Shown one piece after another: positions 1-12,198 of a stretch of DNA of 64,000 nt. The notes beneath the pieces were generated by a model, which did no database searches, had not been told where the DNA came from, and saw nothing but the letters and a program-made list of their open reading frames with translations. Source of the DNA: Pycnopodia helianthoides (taxonomy: Eukaryota > Echinodermata > Asteroidea > Forcipulatida > Asteriidae); NCBI GenBank assembly GCA_032158295.1, contig CM063252.1, forward strand, positions 16,292,138 to 16,356,137, in the 5' to 3' direction. Numbering within the stretch: position 1 is the stretch's first letter; each line of letters begins with the position of its first letter. The position numbers and the translations under genes were made by a program.

Positions 1-557
1 GTTGACAAGGTAATGCCACTTGAAATCTTATGATTTTTCACAATGAGAAATGCATCACTTAGAATTAAGTGATTCAATTAGATTGATGAATACATGCTTC
101 TCCTTCACTGGAGAAGCTCTTTATTAAAATGAATTAAATTCAATCAATCCTGATGTTCATTGTGCTTTTCATGACAGAGAGCAAAAAGCCCAAAAGTGCA
201 TTATGGCCTTTCATGTTACTCATTGGGCATACATCAGTGCATTTCATTTCAAGATATCTGATCATTATTATACAAACATTTAACTCATAGATTCTTTTTC
301 TCGAATGTTTCTATTTGCCTCATGCCTTTTTACCTCTAATAATCCAGTTTGGTAGCCACTTGAACATGACAAGGAGTGGATTTCCAATCCCTTCCTGAAG
401 ATCTTGATTTTCTTCTCCTTTCTTCAGCTGTAACTGTTGTTCTTTCATACTCAAAGACCTTGTATCTAGTGTGTATACCAGTTAGGACATAGAGTTTGAA
501 AGTTAAGTCATAAAGGGAGAAACACAGCATTGTGGAGGAATTACTATATTCCTCCAG

Positions 558-630
558 TTCGAATGATAGTGATTCTTATGTCAGCCCGCATAAAGACAAG
601 CCCAATGTCAGCAGCGATGATATACAGTAG
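558..630 (+). other. Candidate terminal exon, weak
   Basis: After a plausible acceptor (tatattcctccag, ending 557) the frame starting with a split codon reads SNDSDSYVSPHKDKPNVSSD, then DIQ and TAG at 628-630. The Ser/Asp-rich peptide looks like a protein tail. Against it, all three local frames are open, and the minus strand also reads as a hydrophobic peptide here. The family is unknown and there is no upstream exon in the window. Confidence 0.15.
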
Positions 631-1602
631 ATGCAGATCGAAGTCCATGGTGCCGAACCATACCCCTTTGAGCTAGTTTTTTTACTGCGCAAACGGAACG
701 ACGATCAAGCCACCCGCGTCTGAACATGCTAGGTCAAAGTGCAAATCGTCAGTCATTTCCACGGCCTGACGTCAGTCATAAAGCTTTTGCACACAGCGCC
801 AACAGCTGTTAATATGCAGGAAGTTCACAGACAAATCTATCAGAATTTGTTTCAAGTTTTAAGACACATTTTTATTTCCGAAGTATTCATCATTCCAAAC
901 CTCCAATACAAGTTTTTTTCTGTTAAATTTAGTTCAAAGATACAATATAAAGAAGGCAAAATGTTTCTTGTTGCTTGAAATACATCGTTCATGTTGCTCT
1001 TTAATAAACCATGAGGGAGCTTTTAACTTAAGATACACTGTACTGTGTGGATCAGAGAATGAAGAATCATAGTCATGAAGCTAAATTGAGCTCATTGACT
1101 TTCCGGGTAGTGCCATCCATCCTCAATTCCAGTCCAACTTTCTTGTGGGATATTCTACTATATCACAACCACAATAAACTGCCTCAACTGGGTCAATGAT
1201 CAGAGTAATTTCCTTCCATGCCTGGAAGGCACACAAAGAAATTTTTTCCAGTAGGCAATAATTAAAATGGCTCCCGACAAAAAAATGTGGCATTGCTGTT
1301 ACATTTTTGTTGCTAGAATTACCCCAAAGAAATGTTTGCCCATTTCCATAAAGAATTTAACCTTCCTCTGATGACCAATGAATGGCAGAAAACCGATCAA
1401 ACTTTCACACTCAGTTGTCTTGAAACACAATTTTGCACATTTAATTGCATATGCCCTTTTTCTGGTATTTTTTCGTTAAGTTCTTCTTGCAGCCACACGA
1501 CGATTTTATATTCAGTGTTGTACATGCATGCTTGATGTGATTTTAGACATTAAGGTTTTCTATTGTAAATGTTTTAAACTGTTAGGGATTCGAATCGTCC
1601 AA

Positions 1603-2067
1603 GGCAGGGTACAGGATTCAAACATTCAAACTGAACTAAGACGCCAAACGTCACTCAAATCTCACCTGCTTGTGAGAGCTTACTGTATGGCTCCATGAGC
1701 AGCGACCATTGGAATGGCGCCACATTAATGTTACAATTGATAGATTGATTGTTCATGTACTGAAGTTAACTTCAACTTTGTCTGATTCTGGGAACAACCT
1801 GATATCAATGACAATGCAACGTCAAAGACAAATTGTTTCAATCTAAAGGAAGAAGTGAAACCCTTTATCCACAGCCTGCAATGCAAAACTGACTATTTGC
1901 AAACGAGTAGATTGCTCAATAATGACAACAGAAGCAGCTGCTCAAGTTGCTCCAAGATATTTGTAAACATTTGCTCACTCTCAAGTTACAAGCACTTTTT
2001 GTGCCGTAAAAAGTTGGAAACCTAATCTAGAAAGCGAACTTTACGCGACGTCATCCTGTACCCTGTC
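1603..2067. mobile_element. Candidate short inverted-repeat element
   Basis: Fourteen-base ends ggcagggtacagga (1603-1616) and tcctgtaccctgtc (2054-2067) are inverted repeats with one mismatch. Interior of about 430 bp is non-coding. No clear target duplication; only the ends support the call. Confidence 0.45.
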
Positions 2068-2121
2068 TTTCAAATATTCATCAACTTGAAATCTAATATG
2101 CTTATACAATTTTGTTTGCAG

Positions 2122-2179
2122 TGAGCTTTTGATGCCAGGAGATGGATCAGCTGTGGATGGAACAATTCTTCATCATTGA
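2122..2179 (+). other. Candidate terminal exon, weak
   Basis: Acceptor ttttgtttgcag ends at 2121, followed by a split codon and ELLMPGDGSAVDGTILHH with TGA at 2177-2179. It has the same entry phase as the 558-630 candidate, so both could be alternative ends of one plus-strand gene lying left of the window. Nothing further supports it. Confidence 0.18.
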
Positions 2180-3804
2180 TGTCTCATCTCACTTGGCTGG
2201 ATCTTCAGTGAAGTCTGCAACAGCCTCCTCTAGTCTCCACTAGAACATCAACGCAATGGGATCTAGTTGATGTACTAGAATGGTATAAGAAAAATTGCAA
2301 ATCCATGTCGATGGGAGGAGCCTTTGCACATGTTGCATGTCTCAACTTGAAATGCTGAAGTTTTTAGCTCTGTGCAATTGACTTGTAGGAAACAAGTCAA
2401 GCTCGTTAACAATGAAGCTTGGCAGTCAGGCTAGCACACCATTCTAGACCATCTGATAACCAGTCTTGAAAATATCCGCACTGTGATTTCAAGGACTGTT
2501 CTTATGCCAAATTCTAAGCTTCTCTCATACACTTCAATAAAAAACATCTCATTGACATGGATTTGCTTTAAGTTGGTTTGATTGCAAGAGTAAGACATCA
2601 AATTCATAATGCCAGGCACATGGTAGGAAGGCCTTTTGTTGAATGTAAGGGCTTGCCTAAGCCCAAATACACTTTTGAAAATATTCATATTAAGTCTTTT
2701 CCTGAGAATCAAAAAGAAGACGATGTTTCTTGAAACTAAAAGTTAAGGTTTCATCATCTTAAAAAAAAAACTGCAACAGCCTGTTGTGACAAAATGCTAC
2801 AATCTTGTAATTTCTGTTCTGGCCAAACAAAAAATTGCGTCCAAAATGGTTATCCAGCAGGGAAAAGGGAATCTCAACAACAAAAAGTTCTCTTTGTTTT
2901 GAGTTGATAATTAAATGTGAACAAGAAACTCATTTGGGTAACTTTTCTCCATGTGCCTGGTTTTAAAGCCAAAGCGCAGCATCCTTTAAAAAAAAATACA
3001 TTGTAAGTCTCTACATTAAACAAGTAGTTGATGATAGTCTTAAGGAAACACACAGCAGTGTAAAGATCTACATGTTTGAAATTCATGGGTAGGGATAACC
3101 CCTTTAGTAACTGCAAAACAGTCTTAATGATGGATCAAAGTTATACATCCAGTACTGTCTTCTTATTCTGGGTTCTGCCCACAGTGGTCGGTGCTGGAAA
3201 ACCTGCCCAGCACTCAGGATTCCCCAACCATCACTGGCAGAAGGTCCTCTGTTTCCGACCGCCACGCATTTTCAAAATTTGTAAATTAAACTTTAAATAT
3301 TTCCTTTCAAAGGTTTTCAACCAAATGTAAAATTGGGTATTTCCAAGGAAAACATTTTGCGGCCACTTAAGAAATCCTGGGCAGAACTCTGCTTATTCCA
3401 ACCAATGGTTTGGAATTAACTTGCCCTCTCACCAAAGCAATATTGCTCTGAGTGTTATAAATGCACTTCAGAAACACTTTCTCTATACAAGATGAATGTT
3501 TATTGTCTGACACAGTCAGTTTGCTAACTTAGTGTTGGGAATGTGAAATACTACAGGTTTTCTTGTTGATCAAAGTAAGGATGCTGTGCTTTGGCTTTAA
3601 AAAAAACCAAACTTTTATGATAATTTTAAGATTAATTCTTCAATTATTATTAAGTGAATATTAGTTTGCCCGATTGAATGACTGTAAAGAACTGGATTGA
3701 ATTGTGTGTAGAAATGTTGTTATTTGATATAGAGTTGTACACTGGCACATCATGTTTGAATTGTCTAATTGTATCTATTCTGGTGAACTGTGGAGAATGC
3801 ACAG
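2180..3804. other. AT-rich stretch without recognisable features
   Basis: No homologous frame, repeat array or inverted-repeat element stands out. It could be 3' untranslated sequence if the 2122-2179 candidate is real; an AATAAA occurs near 2535. Confidence 0.3.
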
Positions 3805-4092
3805 ATGCAGTCTGGTATAGCAACGAGTCAATGAGTTTTCAGATACCTTGCTGGAGCACAATCATAATTACTGCAGTTGTGAAGGACTCCCAAGTGTTGT
3901 GTAGTATACTGCCAGCAGAGCATGAAACACAAGAGCATATAACAGATCAAGTGTATGGTATAGCTACAACTCAATGAGTATTCAGACACCTTACTGGATC
4001 ACATGTGAAGGAATTCCAAGTGTTGTGCATAAACTGCTAGCATAGCAAAACATTGTGCGAAAAACACAAGAGCATAACAGTTCAAGTGTATG
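3805..4092. repeat. Two-copy tandem repeat, about 145 bp
   Basis: 'ggtatagcaacgagtcaatg ... caagtgtatgg' is followed directly by 'ggtatagctacaactcaatg ... caagtgtatgg'. The shared 'ccaagtgttgtg' and 'acacaagagcata' phrases occur in the same order in both. Confidence 0.65.
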
Positions 4093-4575
4093 GAACTTAT
4101 TAAGTGGAACAGTTGTTTCTAAATGACAAGCAGGGCACAACAGTTTGTGGTTGTATCCGATGCAAAGCTCCGCATCAGCCTATCACATGAGCGTGAAGCA
4201 CTACAATCGTGCAAGGAATCACTGACAAACCTCTAAAGCCGTGCAAAGTGTATGACCTAAGGTCATGGTGTATTACATGACTGGACCACTGTGAGCCAGA
4301 ATCAAGCCTCAACCAGGACTTGTGCTTAGCTGATTGCTTACAAACATCAATCATAAAGCACTGATGTTGATCACTTTATCCTAAAGAGTGAACAAATTAT
4401 TCTCAGGAAGCATCTGATTGAAACTGTTCAGATGCTACAGAATCAACATGACTGAGATTTAACTGCAAATCTCTATTGACTGCAATATGCTCCAACCCTA
4501 TCAAATACTCTCCCATTCTGTCTCATATCAAACCATTTAATGAGCTGTTATTATAAATATTTGAGTTTTATCATC

Positions 4576-4966
4576 TTAAGGTACACACACTTCCATCCAT
4601 AACTGTGGTCCCTTTTAGGAAAACATTTCACATAAACAAATTTAAAATGTAAATCGTGTTTACAAAAAAACTACAGAAACTGTGTTCTCAAAACAAAATC
4701 AGAGTCTGGTACCAAGACTTGAATATGTTAGGAATTCATCTTTAACACTGGTTAGTTATAAAAACACTGATGAGAACCAATGGTCACTCGTGGAAAAAGA
4801 CTGTGAGAAAGAAGTCATTTCAAATAACGTGATTTGTCCTGCATTGTGAAAACAGTATCTTCAAAACAGATCAGTCTGGTACCAAGACTGGAACACTAGG
4901 AGTAAAAAGTGAAATGTTTAATGTTTTAAAAACATTAAAGAACCAATGGCTGTGTGTGTACCTTGA
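4576..4966. mobile_element. Candidate inverted-repeat element with ends AAGGTACACACAC
   Basis: A 13-base end AAGGTACACACAC (4578-4590) is answered by GTGTGTGTACCTT (4952-4964); the left side shows TTAA and the right side has decayed to TTGA. The end motif resembles that of the 38735 foldback element (TTAAGGTACACG). Inside, a segment with 'tctggtaccaagact' occurs twice (about 4705 and 4874). Confidence 0.55.
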
Positions 4967-5434
4967 GTAATAAGGAATATGATGTGCCAGTGTACATAGT
5001 GTTTATGACATAATAAAAAAAGAGTCTATTGTTGTGTTTATTTTTGTTGTCTGTTATGTGTTGGGAAGCATCTGCTTTCTATTTCAATCTTGTTGCAGCA
5101 CGGACCTTTATCACGCAAAAGCCATCATGTTTTTAATAAGTATTTTTTTAAATTTAGGGCTGGATAAACAGAGTCTAGTCATTTATGTACATGTTGGTTG
5201 ATCCATCATGAAGAAACAAGGAACATGATAAGATAGCATTGAAACATTGCTTTTGCTGAGGCAGCGATATATTGCTATCAAAACTTGCACTGTGCCAAAT
5301 CAAAATTGTTTGCCACTTCTAATCACAAATGTGATGGGCAGAGCAGCCTTGCCAGCGGCATGTACTGACTGCTCTTGCTGTTGATATCAAATCAACCTTT
5401 CTGAGGCCAAGTTGTCTCAAGCACAAGGCACAGT

Positions 5435-5830
5435 TGAACAATGTAATCTGTTTGTACACAGATGATAAAACATTGCCGCATCAGATCACCTGACAATTGA
5501 ACAGAAAGTTCAATTTCATATCAAGAAAATGCTAAGGTTATTTTTTTTAAGGGCAAAGCAACGCCAATAGATAAGTGAGTTTTCAAACGGAAGGCATCAT
5601 TGAAGCGTTCAATCTGTGTATACACAGACAATGAAACAATGCCACATAAAGTCACCTAAGCAATGACCTGGCAGTTCAACACCAGATCATTAAGGAAACA
5701 ATAGAAGTTCTTTTTAAGGACAAAGCAAAATCAATCAGACAGTTGTTTCAATAACAAGAGGCATCACCAGTGTCGACTGTTTGTAAACAGATACTGAAAC
5801 TGCCAAATCAAACCAACCGAGCAAGGACAA
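5435..5830. repeat. Diverged tandem repeat, unit about 165 bp
   Basis: Three copies share 'tctgtttgtacacagat' (about 5450, 5618 and 5778), followed by 'gaaacaatgcc' and later by 'ggcaaagcaa'. Divergence is high, so it is an old array inside the 5068-6650 element. Confidence 0.55.
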
Positions 5831-6099
5831 AAAACAAGTTTAAGCGTCACTAGTAGAATGCAATGAAAAATCTAATGTATGACAAAAAGTTGCTTTGCCC
5901 AAGATGGCGTGATAAAGGTCTGAAACACTTATGAAAAGGTGGACGGTGAGTGAAAAGGGAAGGTACAAACTATGACCAAAAAGGTCACAAGGTTCGATAA
6001 CCTTAACTAAAGACAATACGTTTCTGCTAAAACTACAAAGAGTTGTTGGACAACATCTTTTTGTAACACAATTTCTCGCAATACTGCGAAAAAATCCAC

Positions 6100-6577
6100 A
6101 TAAAATGTGTGTATTTTATCACTGAAAAGGTGTCTTACAATTTCAACCAAGTTTGTTATACTGTTTGAGAATTTAACGCAAGAAAAACTTGCGTTTTTTC
6201 ATCTCCGAAAGTGTCACACAATGCAAACAAATTCAACAAATTTGTTATGCTGTTTGAGCATAATTTATGCGCAAGAAAAAACTTGCGTTTTTCATCTCCA
6301 AAAGTGTCACACAATGCAAACAATTTCAATCAAATTTGTTATGCTGTTTGAGCATAATTTATGCGCAAGAAAAAACTTGCGTTTTTCATCTCCAAAAGTG
6401 TCACACAATGCAAACAATTTCAATCAAATTTGTTATGCTGTTTGAGCATTTTTTATGCGCAAGAAAAACTTGCGTTTTTCATCTCCAAAAGTGTCACAAG
6501 ATGCAAACAATTTCAACCAAACTTGTTATGCTGTTTGAGCATTTTAACACAAGAAAAACTTGCGTTTTTCATCTCTA
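6100..6577. repeat. 94-bp tandem repeat, about five copies
   Basis: Each unit contains 'cgcaagaaaaaacttgcg', itself a hairpin, then 'tttttcatctccaaaagtgt' and 'gttatgctgtttgagcat'. Units start near 6170, 6265, 6360, 6455 and 6545. The middle copies are almost identical, the outer ones diverged. The open frames that appear here are by-products of the repeat; their lengths follow from its period not forcing a stop. Confidence 0.85.
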
Positions 6578-6650
6578 AAAAAAAGTACCTTCCCTCTAAG
6601 TCCACATATAAAATAGTGCTGCAACTTGTATTGAAATAGAAAGCAGATGC

Positions 6651-9289
6651 ATTATAGGGGGCTTATATAAATGGGGAGGGTAAGGACATAGATAGAGGGC
6701 GGTACAAACTTAGAGGGCAGCAGAGTCTGAAATAAAGACTAAGTACAAACATGTATTCATATCTGTTGTTATTTATTCATATTTAAATTTTGAACTTGAA
6801 CTTGAAAAAATTTTTTTTTAAAAAGAGTAGCACCCTCGGCTCATGCAAGCCCCCCCTGGAGCTCACAAAAGTGTTCCCCGCCCACAGGTGTCGACAGACC
6901 TGTCGGTGAGCGCCCTCCATCAACACACCATTCAGTGAGAGACTTACAGTGAGTGTTCAATTGTCCCCAATATTTCTTAGTCTGTGTGGCCAAAGCGCCG
7001 TGTGTTGACATAAACAAGGGAAGGATCTAATGAACGCTAATAATCAGTTGACTTGACACAGAGTCGGATGTATCTATCGACCACACTAGACATTACCCAT
7101 GGAAATAGCACCATCGATGTCTACTCTGAACCTTGATATTTTTTGCAATTTATATTTGCATAATTGCATCCTGGTTTTTGATCCTATCAAATGAAATATC
7201 AAACAAATGCACAGACTTTTGCCAGTTTTCTTTATGAGTTTGCCATGTTTAGATTTTTAAGGTCACTTTTTGTTTCAACCGCACTGATCATTTATTTGCC
7301 AACGTCACAAAGAAGATTCTATTAAAACTCTGCTTTTATTTTAGTGTGTTCCTTGGCATGCTTTAAATAAAACATCTGTGTACTTTTTGTTAAGACGAGA
7401 GAACTCTAGGCTGTCGTACCAAGCATTATAAATGTTGGTGTTTAAATGATTTCCTATTCAAGAAATCCATTAAATAACTGAGTAAGTTGTCGAAAGAATT
7501 GACGCATTTAGCCTTGGTCTAAGTTCACCAGCACTAACAGTGAATTCGATTTTTATGTGTGTAAATATAAAGGCAGAGGTGACTCTGTTCAAAATACTAT
7601 TGCATATGAAGCGTTTTAATGAATGAAGTTATTCTTGTTTCTAAAATGAAGTGGATATTTGAGCGCAATGGCTCCACTATCAATCTGTTCGTTTTCAAGG
7701 ATGTAAACATCCGGAACATTTTTGGTTCGACTATTAATTTACGTAACTTGAATGTAGTTTGCTATTATTTGTTTTGCTTTAAAGAGCTCCAACTGAGTGA
7801 CGAGTAGTTTCCAATGCTTTTGAAGTAGATTTCTAATTGAGTTGGTTGCCATTTCTTCTTAAGTTGTTGAATCACAGTAATTTATGTATCCTAGTTTTGA
7901 GGCATTTTTTGTATGGAGTAAAAGGTTCTGATGTCCAAGCGATTTAATTTGATTTATTTGACGTATCTAATGGTACCTGTATTTTGTTCTATTTCACTGA
8001 TTTCAAGCAGGTTATGTTTAGATTTTATTCACCATTTAGACTTAAGTGGCATTTGCTTTTTTAACTTGTAACTTCCCTTAAACTTTTCTTATTTTTCACA
8101 GTTTCCAGGATGCCAAACTCTCCTGCTACTCAAAACAATGCAAGGTTCTCATATAACTTGAGTCCAAAGTATTTCACTAAACAAGTCAAGTCCATAAACT
8201 GACATGTTTCCCAAATGATCATTAAGTTTTTGATTAGTGTGAGCTTCCACAATTTCACTTGTACTACTACACTTTAAACGTACTTAAATGAGTTCATTTG
8301 ATTAGGTTTGCAAATGAGTTCAAACTTAATTTCGCTAAGTTCCAACTGCATAAACTTATAATTTTTTAAAGAAGATTTTTCCTAGTCAAAATTTTTGAAG
8401 CAATAGCTTTTTTCTTTTAATGTACCTGTAGTCTTAAAATGCTTTTATGATTTAATTAGAAGATTTGTATTTTATTAGTGTAGACTTAATTTGGTCTTAT
8501 CATTTTCATTTGTGCATCTTGGTTGCCTCATGTAATGATGCATCCCTGTTATAATCATTATCGGGTTTTAGGTGTTTTTTTCTATGGTTTCCTTACACTG
8601 TTTTGAGTAGCATGTTTTCTCCGTACCATGGTCCTGGGTGTCTGTTTGTTAGCACCATACTCAGTTTGTGGCTCAATTTTTGACGATGTGGTGGCAATTT
8701 AATGACGGATCCATGGGAGATCCCTTCTTTTTGAGTTGGACCTCCCTTCTTTTTTCTGCCCCTACATTTTGCCGGAAAGCCCTGTCATGTCCAATTTTCC
8801 TTTTCCTATAATACAATTTCCTTTTATACTATGGTACTTTTTTGGGGGGGGGGCATGATATACAAATTGTCACACAATCCTACAGTTGATCCCTTACAAG
8901 CATTTAAGATTGTTCAGAGGGGCCTCTACTTGGAGCATTATTTTCGCCAACATGCTTGATGCTTGCCTTATTGATTGGACTACAGTGTAACCAATGATTT
9001 CATTGGTCTTTTGTAGTATTTGGAAATCGTTACGATGACTACAAAAAATAAACAATCTGTGACAATTAAGACACATGCTACAAAGCAGGTGTCTTTCTGA
9101 AGTGTGCATCTAAACGTTGCTGAAACGTCACGATGGCTATAAAAGTTTTCATTTTCAGTCTCATTTGATGAATGTAACTAAGAGGTTTTGCAAATACTGT
9201 ACACTTCTACCACTCCAATTTTCTACATCTATGCATTTTTATCTCACTGGTCTAAAATGCAAAAGTGCATTTAAGACACAATCCTATGT
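6651..9289. other. AT-rich non-coding stretch; one dispersed repeat fragment
   Basis: 6826-6905 (with 'gtgttccccgcccacaggtg') recurs inverted at about 17840-17918 ('cacctgcgggcggggaacac'), so it is a dispersed repeat. A G homopolymer follows T's at 8841-8854. The remainder shows no gene. Confidence 0.4.
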
Positions 9290-9471
9290 GTGACAAACCC
9301 TAAGCCCGCCTGGACCCCCCCCCCCTCCATGACAGGACCTCCAGCCAATTTCACCTCCTCTTTTTCAGATCCTGGATCCGCCCCTTTTCAATCTGCCCCT
9401 CAGTATCAAGGGAAACTATGGTGCCTTTTATCGACACAGGGTTTGCCAGTCCTGCCTGTGTTTTGTCCATG
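9290..9471 (+). other. Candidate coding exon, proline-rich, weak
   Basis: The frame reads NPKPAWTPPPSMTGPPANFT and on through SDPGSAPFQSAPQYQGK, up to a strong donor (CATG|gtaagttt at 9472). An internal acceptor (cctcctctttttcag, ending about 9368) could start the exon there instead. Composition resembles a disordered linker. It joins in phase with 11309-11439. I recognise no family. Confidence 0.2.
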
Positions 9472-9582
9472 GTAAGTTTAATTGAAGTTTTTACAAATTC
9501 ATGCACTGTACGCTTTACTATACATCCTCATGTATAACAGATACCATGCACCTTTTACAGCTCACATGTAAATCTATAATAA

Positions 9583-10307
9583 GCAGGCCCTGGGAAATGT
9601 TTGACAATAGTTTTTACTGCCACCTCTACCTGTCAATTTGCTCTTAATAACAACCTAGCTCTTTATAGTTTCCATTCTCTTGCCTATTTGTAAATTAGCC
9701 CCTGAACATAGCTGAATATTTAGTTTGTTCAATTAGTTTGCATCATAAACTACTGTGCTTTCTGTATCAATCAAAGATGCTGTCGGTGTGCACTATATTG
9801 ACTATCTAATGTAAACTGCTCATAACTGCTATTTCACCTTTACTTGAAACTAAAGGAGTGAAGATCTTTCCCAAAGTTTCAAGGATTGATACATGCAAGT
9901 GTTTAGCACCAAATGGTCTCTGCTGAGTGAGCAGATTTGAACTAAAATACAGATGGCTAAGATGTTCATCTTATTTCACTTCAAAGTTGATGATAACAGA
10001 TTTGTATTGACTATTTAGTACAAACTACTTCCTGATTGGTATATCACTTTTACTTGAAGTGAAAAAGTTGTTATAAAGGCTTGCAGCTCACTGTTTTGTG
10101 ACTTCTATCGTCAATTTCTTCTTAACATCTTTAGTTGAAAGTTGAAAGTAAAAGGGCTGTTACCTTCAATTATTATAGTTTAAACTAGACTTGTTTCTGC
10201 TGAGCAGACTGATTTGAACTAGAGTACGGATGTCCAAGATGTCCACTTCACTTCGGATTCGATGAAGTGATTCCATAAACAACATTGTAGGCTTTCCCAG
10301 GGCCTGC
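9583..10307. mobile_element. Inverted-repeat element, 725 bp, ends GCAGGCCCTGGGAAA
   Basis: Perfect 15-base inverted ends at 9583-9597 and 10293-10307. The interior contains repeated phrases ('tacttgaa(a/g)(c/t)', 'gatttgaacta(a/g)a', 'ctgattggtatatcactttt') suggesting diverged internal duplication. No transposase frame. Confidence 0.6.
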
Positions 10308-10814
10308 TAGAGTCTCAAATGCATACAACTGTTCCTTTTCAAACTACATGTGTACCTCTGTACAAACTAAACAACTATGGCCTGCCCTTACAGTGTAGCT
10401 TAAAATGCCTGATGTTAGGGCATAATGCATGCTGTCATAGTTAATACCTGCTGTTAGGGAGCTATTCCTGCCGTAAAAAGGTAGCTATTATGCCTGATGT
10501 TGCGGTAGTTTATTTTTTTTAAACAAATTTCATGTCTGTGGTTGTAGCTGCTTAATTTATTTCATGAAGTTCTTTTGAAATATCTACCCCAATCCTTAAT
10601 GTTACAAGTTCTGCTTTTATTTTGTGAAAATGATTATCAGTTAGCATACCAAGTTCTCGAAAAACACACCTCTCCACTTTCTTTTGTCTACCTTCAAAAG
10701 ACGACCAAAGATTGATAGTGCACACTGTTTGTAATGAAGTAGTTTTAACCCTCAAAAAAGTTGATGACAACAGTTTTTTTGTGTTGACTATTAACATGAA
10801 CTACTCCTGATTGT

Positions 10815-11142
10815 AGGGCTGGAATTTTACACCGGACCGCTGACCCGAGGCCAGTGATTTTAGCATTGGGCCAGTAAACTCATGTCCTGACAAGTCCGGC
10901 AGTCTTGTGTTTTTGTTCTAATGTTGACTTTCAGTCTGATAAATACAATTCTGTTGATTATCAAAGACTACTTAACCATAATATACAAATGAGATAAATC
11001 TTCTAGTAGTGCTTTTTAAAATTCAAACAGTTCACTTTTTCTTCTCACTTCAATTCTGGTCTTGTACTCAAAATGTCGGTCCAGTAAATCTTTTGAGCAA
11101 CAGCCCTGCAGTCTTGTGGGTTTTCGCCCAAATTCTAGCCCT
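10815..11142. mobile_element. Inverted-repeat element related to copies near 27.6 and 40.6 kb
   Basis: The ends agggctggaatt / aattctagccct pair. The phrase 'ggaattttacaccggaccgc ... ggccagtgattt' recurs at 27566-27665 ('actggaccgcaggccctagg') and inverted at 40603-40690 ('cctcaggcctgcagtccagt'), so this is a dispersed family. Confidence 0.55.
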
Positions 11143-11308
11143 GGATTGGTATTTCTTTTTTACTAGAAGTCAATAGGTCAATAAATGTAGAAACATTTCT
11201 TTCTATCTAGGACTGGAATTACAAACTGAGCTTTCTATGCATTGACTGATATGCTGATCTATCCCTATACTACAAAACCTCATACAAGATGGACTTTCTT
11301 CATTTTAG

Positions 11309-12198
11309 TTTCAAGGAGCCAATAATGAGTGTCACTGATGAACTAATGAGTGATATTAACTATCATCCAGCTTGGTATCTACACTCCTATGATTATTATG
11401 TACAGCTCTTGGATTATTCCTTGCATCTTCTTCACAAGGTAAACATACCTATCATTTAGTTTATAAGGCAATCTGAAAAATAGACCTGCGAGTACAAATG
11501 TCTAGACCTACATCTTTGTTATCCTAAATCACAAGTAGCAAGGCCTAGTTGTATGCATGGACATTAGACAGGCTGTATACACCACTAGTTTAAAACAAAA
11601 AGTAGGTAAAGAGCTAGAATCCTATGGTAATTACATCCAAGTTTTTGGCTTAAATTACCACCTGTGAACTTACACTCAAAACAGAGTGTTGGTTAAACAT
11701 CCTTAGGGTTTCTTTTCACTTCTAGTACTCTTCCAGCTCATCTATAAGATTATTAAACTTGATGCAATTACATTTTTCTATCGTACTGATTCAAATCATC
11801 CTTCAACATTTCATTCAAAGTGTCACCCACAAAGTGTCACCCACAATATGAAGTGGAGCACAGGATCCAGTGATCAAGTTCAATGTTAAAACTGACTTGT
11901 ATTTCAATCTTATTTGCTCATTATTAGTGTCCAGTAGACCAGTTTTTACTGACACTTTTTCAGATTAGTGTCTACATTGATCTGGTTCTTACTAAGTTTG
12001 AATGCATTCCTTGAGATTCAACAAAACTCGAAAGATGTACACCTGTTCTAATTGGTTATAGTTTATAAGAATGCATGCCATTTTCCAATGATGTCTCACA
12101 GCTAAAGTTTTTCTTTTTAGGATTATTACTTAAGTGTGTCTCCTTATTCCCTTTCAACATTTGATGATATGGGTGCCTACTTTAGTTTCACTACTTAA
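11309..12198 (+). other. Two candidate exons in phase with the 9290-9471 frame, weak
   Basis: 11309-11439 sits between 'cttcattttag' and '|gtaaac' and reads FKEPIMSVTDELMSDINYHP, continuing open for 43 codons. 12121-12198 follows 'tttttctttttag' and reads DYYLSVSPYSLSTFDDMGAY to a stop. Phases match each other and the 9471 donor. The peptide is Tyr- and Ser-rich and unrecognised, so coincidence is quite possible. Confidence 0.13.

Larger units (their letters stand above)
5068..6650. mobile_element. Candidate 1.58 kb non-autonomous element with 35-bp inverted ends and internal tandem arrays
   Basis: The left end gcatctgctttctatttcaa (5068-5087) continuing to gcagcac at 5101 is answered by ttgaaatagaaagcagatgc at 6631-6650, which follows gtgctgcaac at 6616; about 31 of 35 positions pair. 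Between the ends lie a diverged tandem repeat (about 5435-5830), a second inverted pair (ctttatcacgc at 5107, gcgtgataaag at 5904) and the 94-bp array at 6100-6577. No long frame. No target duplication is obvious. Confidence 0.6.

Noticed and set aside
6107..6639. Three overlapping plus-strand frames of 92-112 codons with repeating peptide
   Set aside because: Produced by the 94-bp tandem repeat, whose period is not a multiple of three, so all frames show the same peptide words. Not genes.
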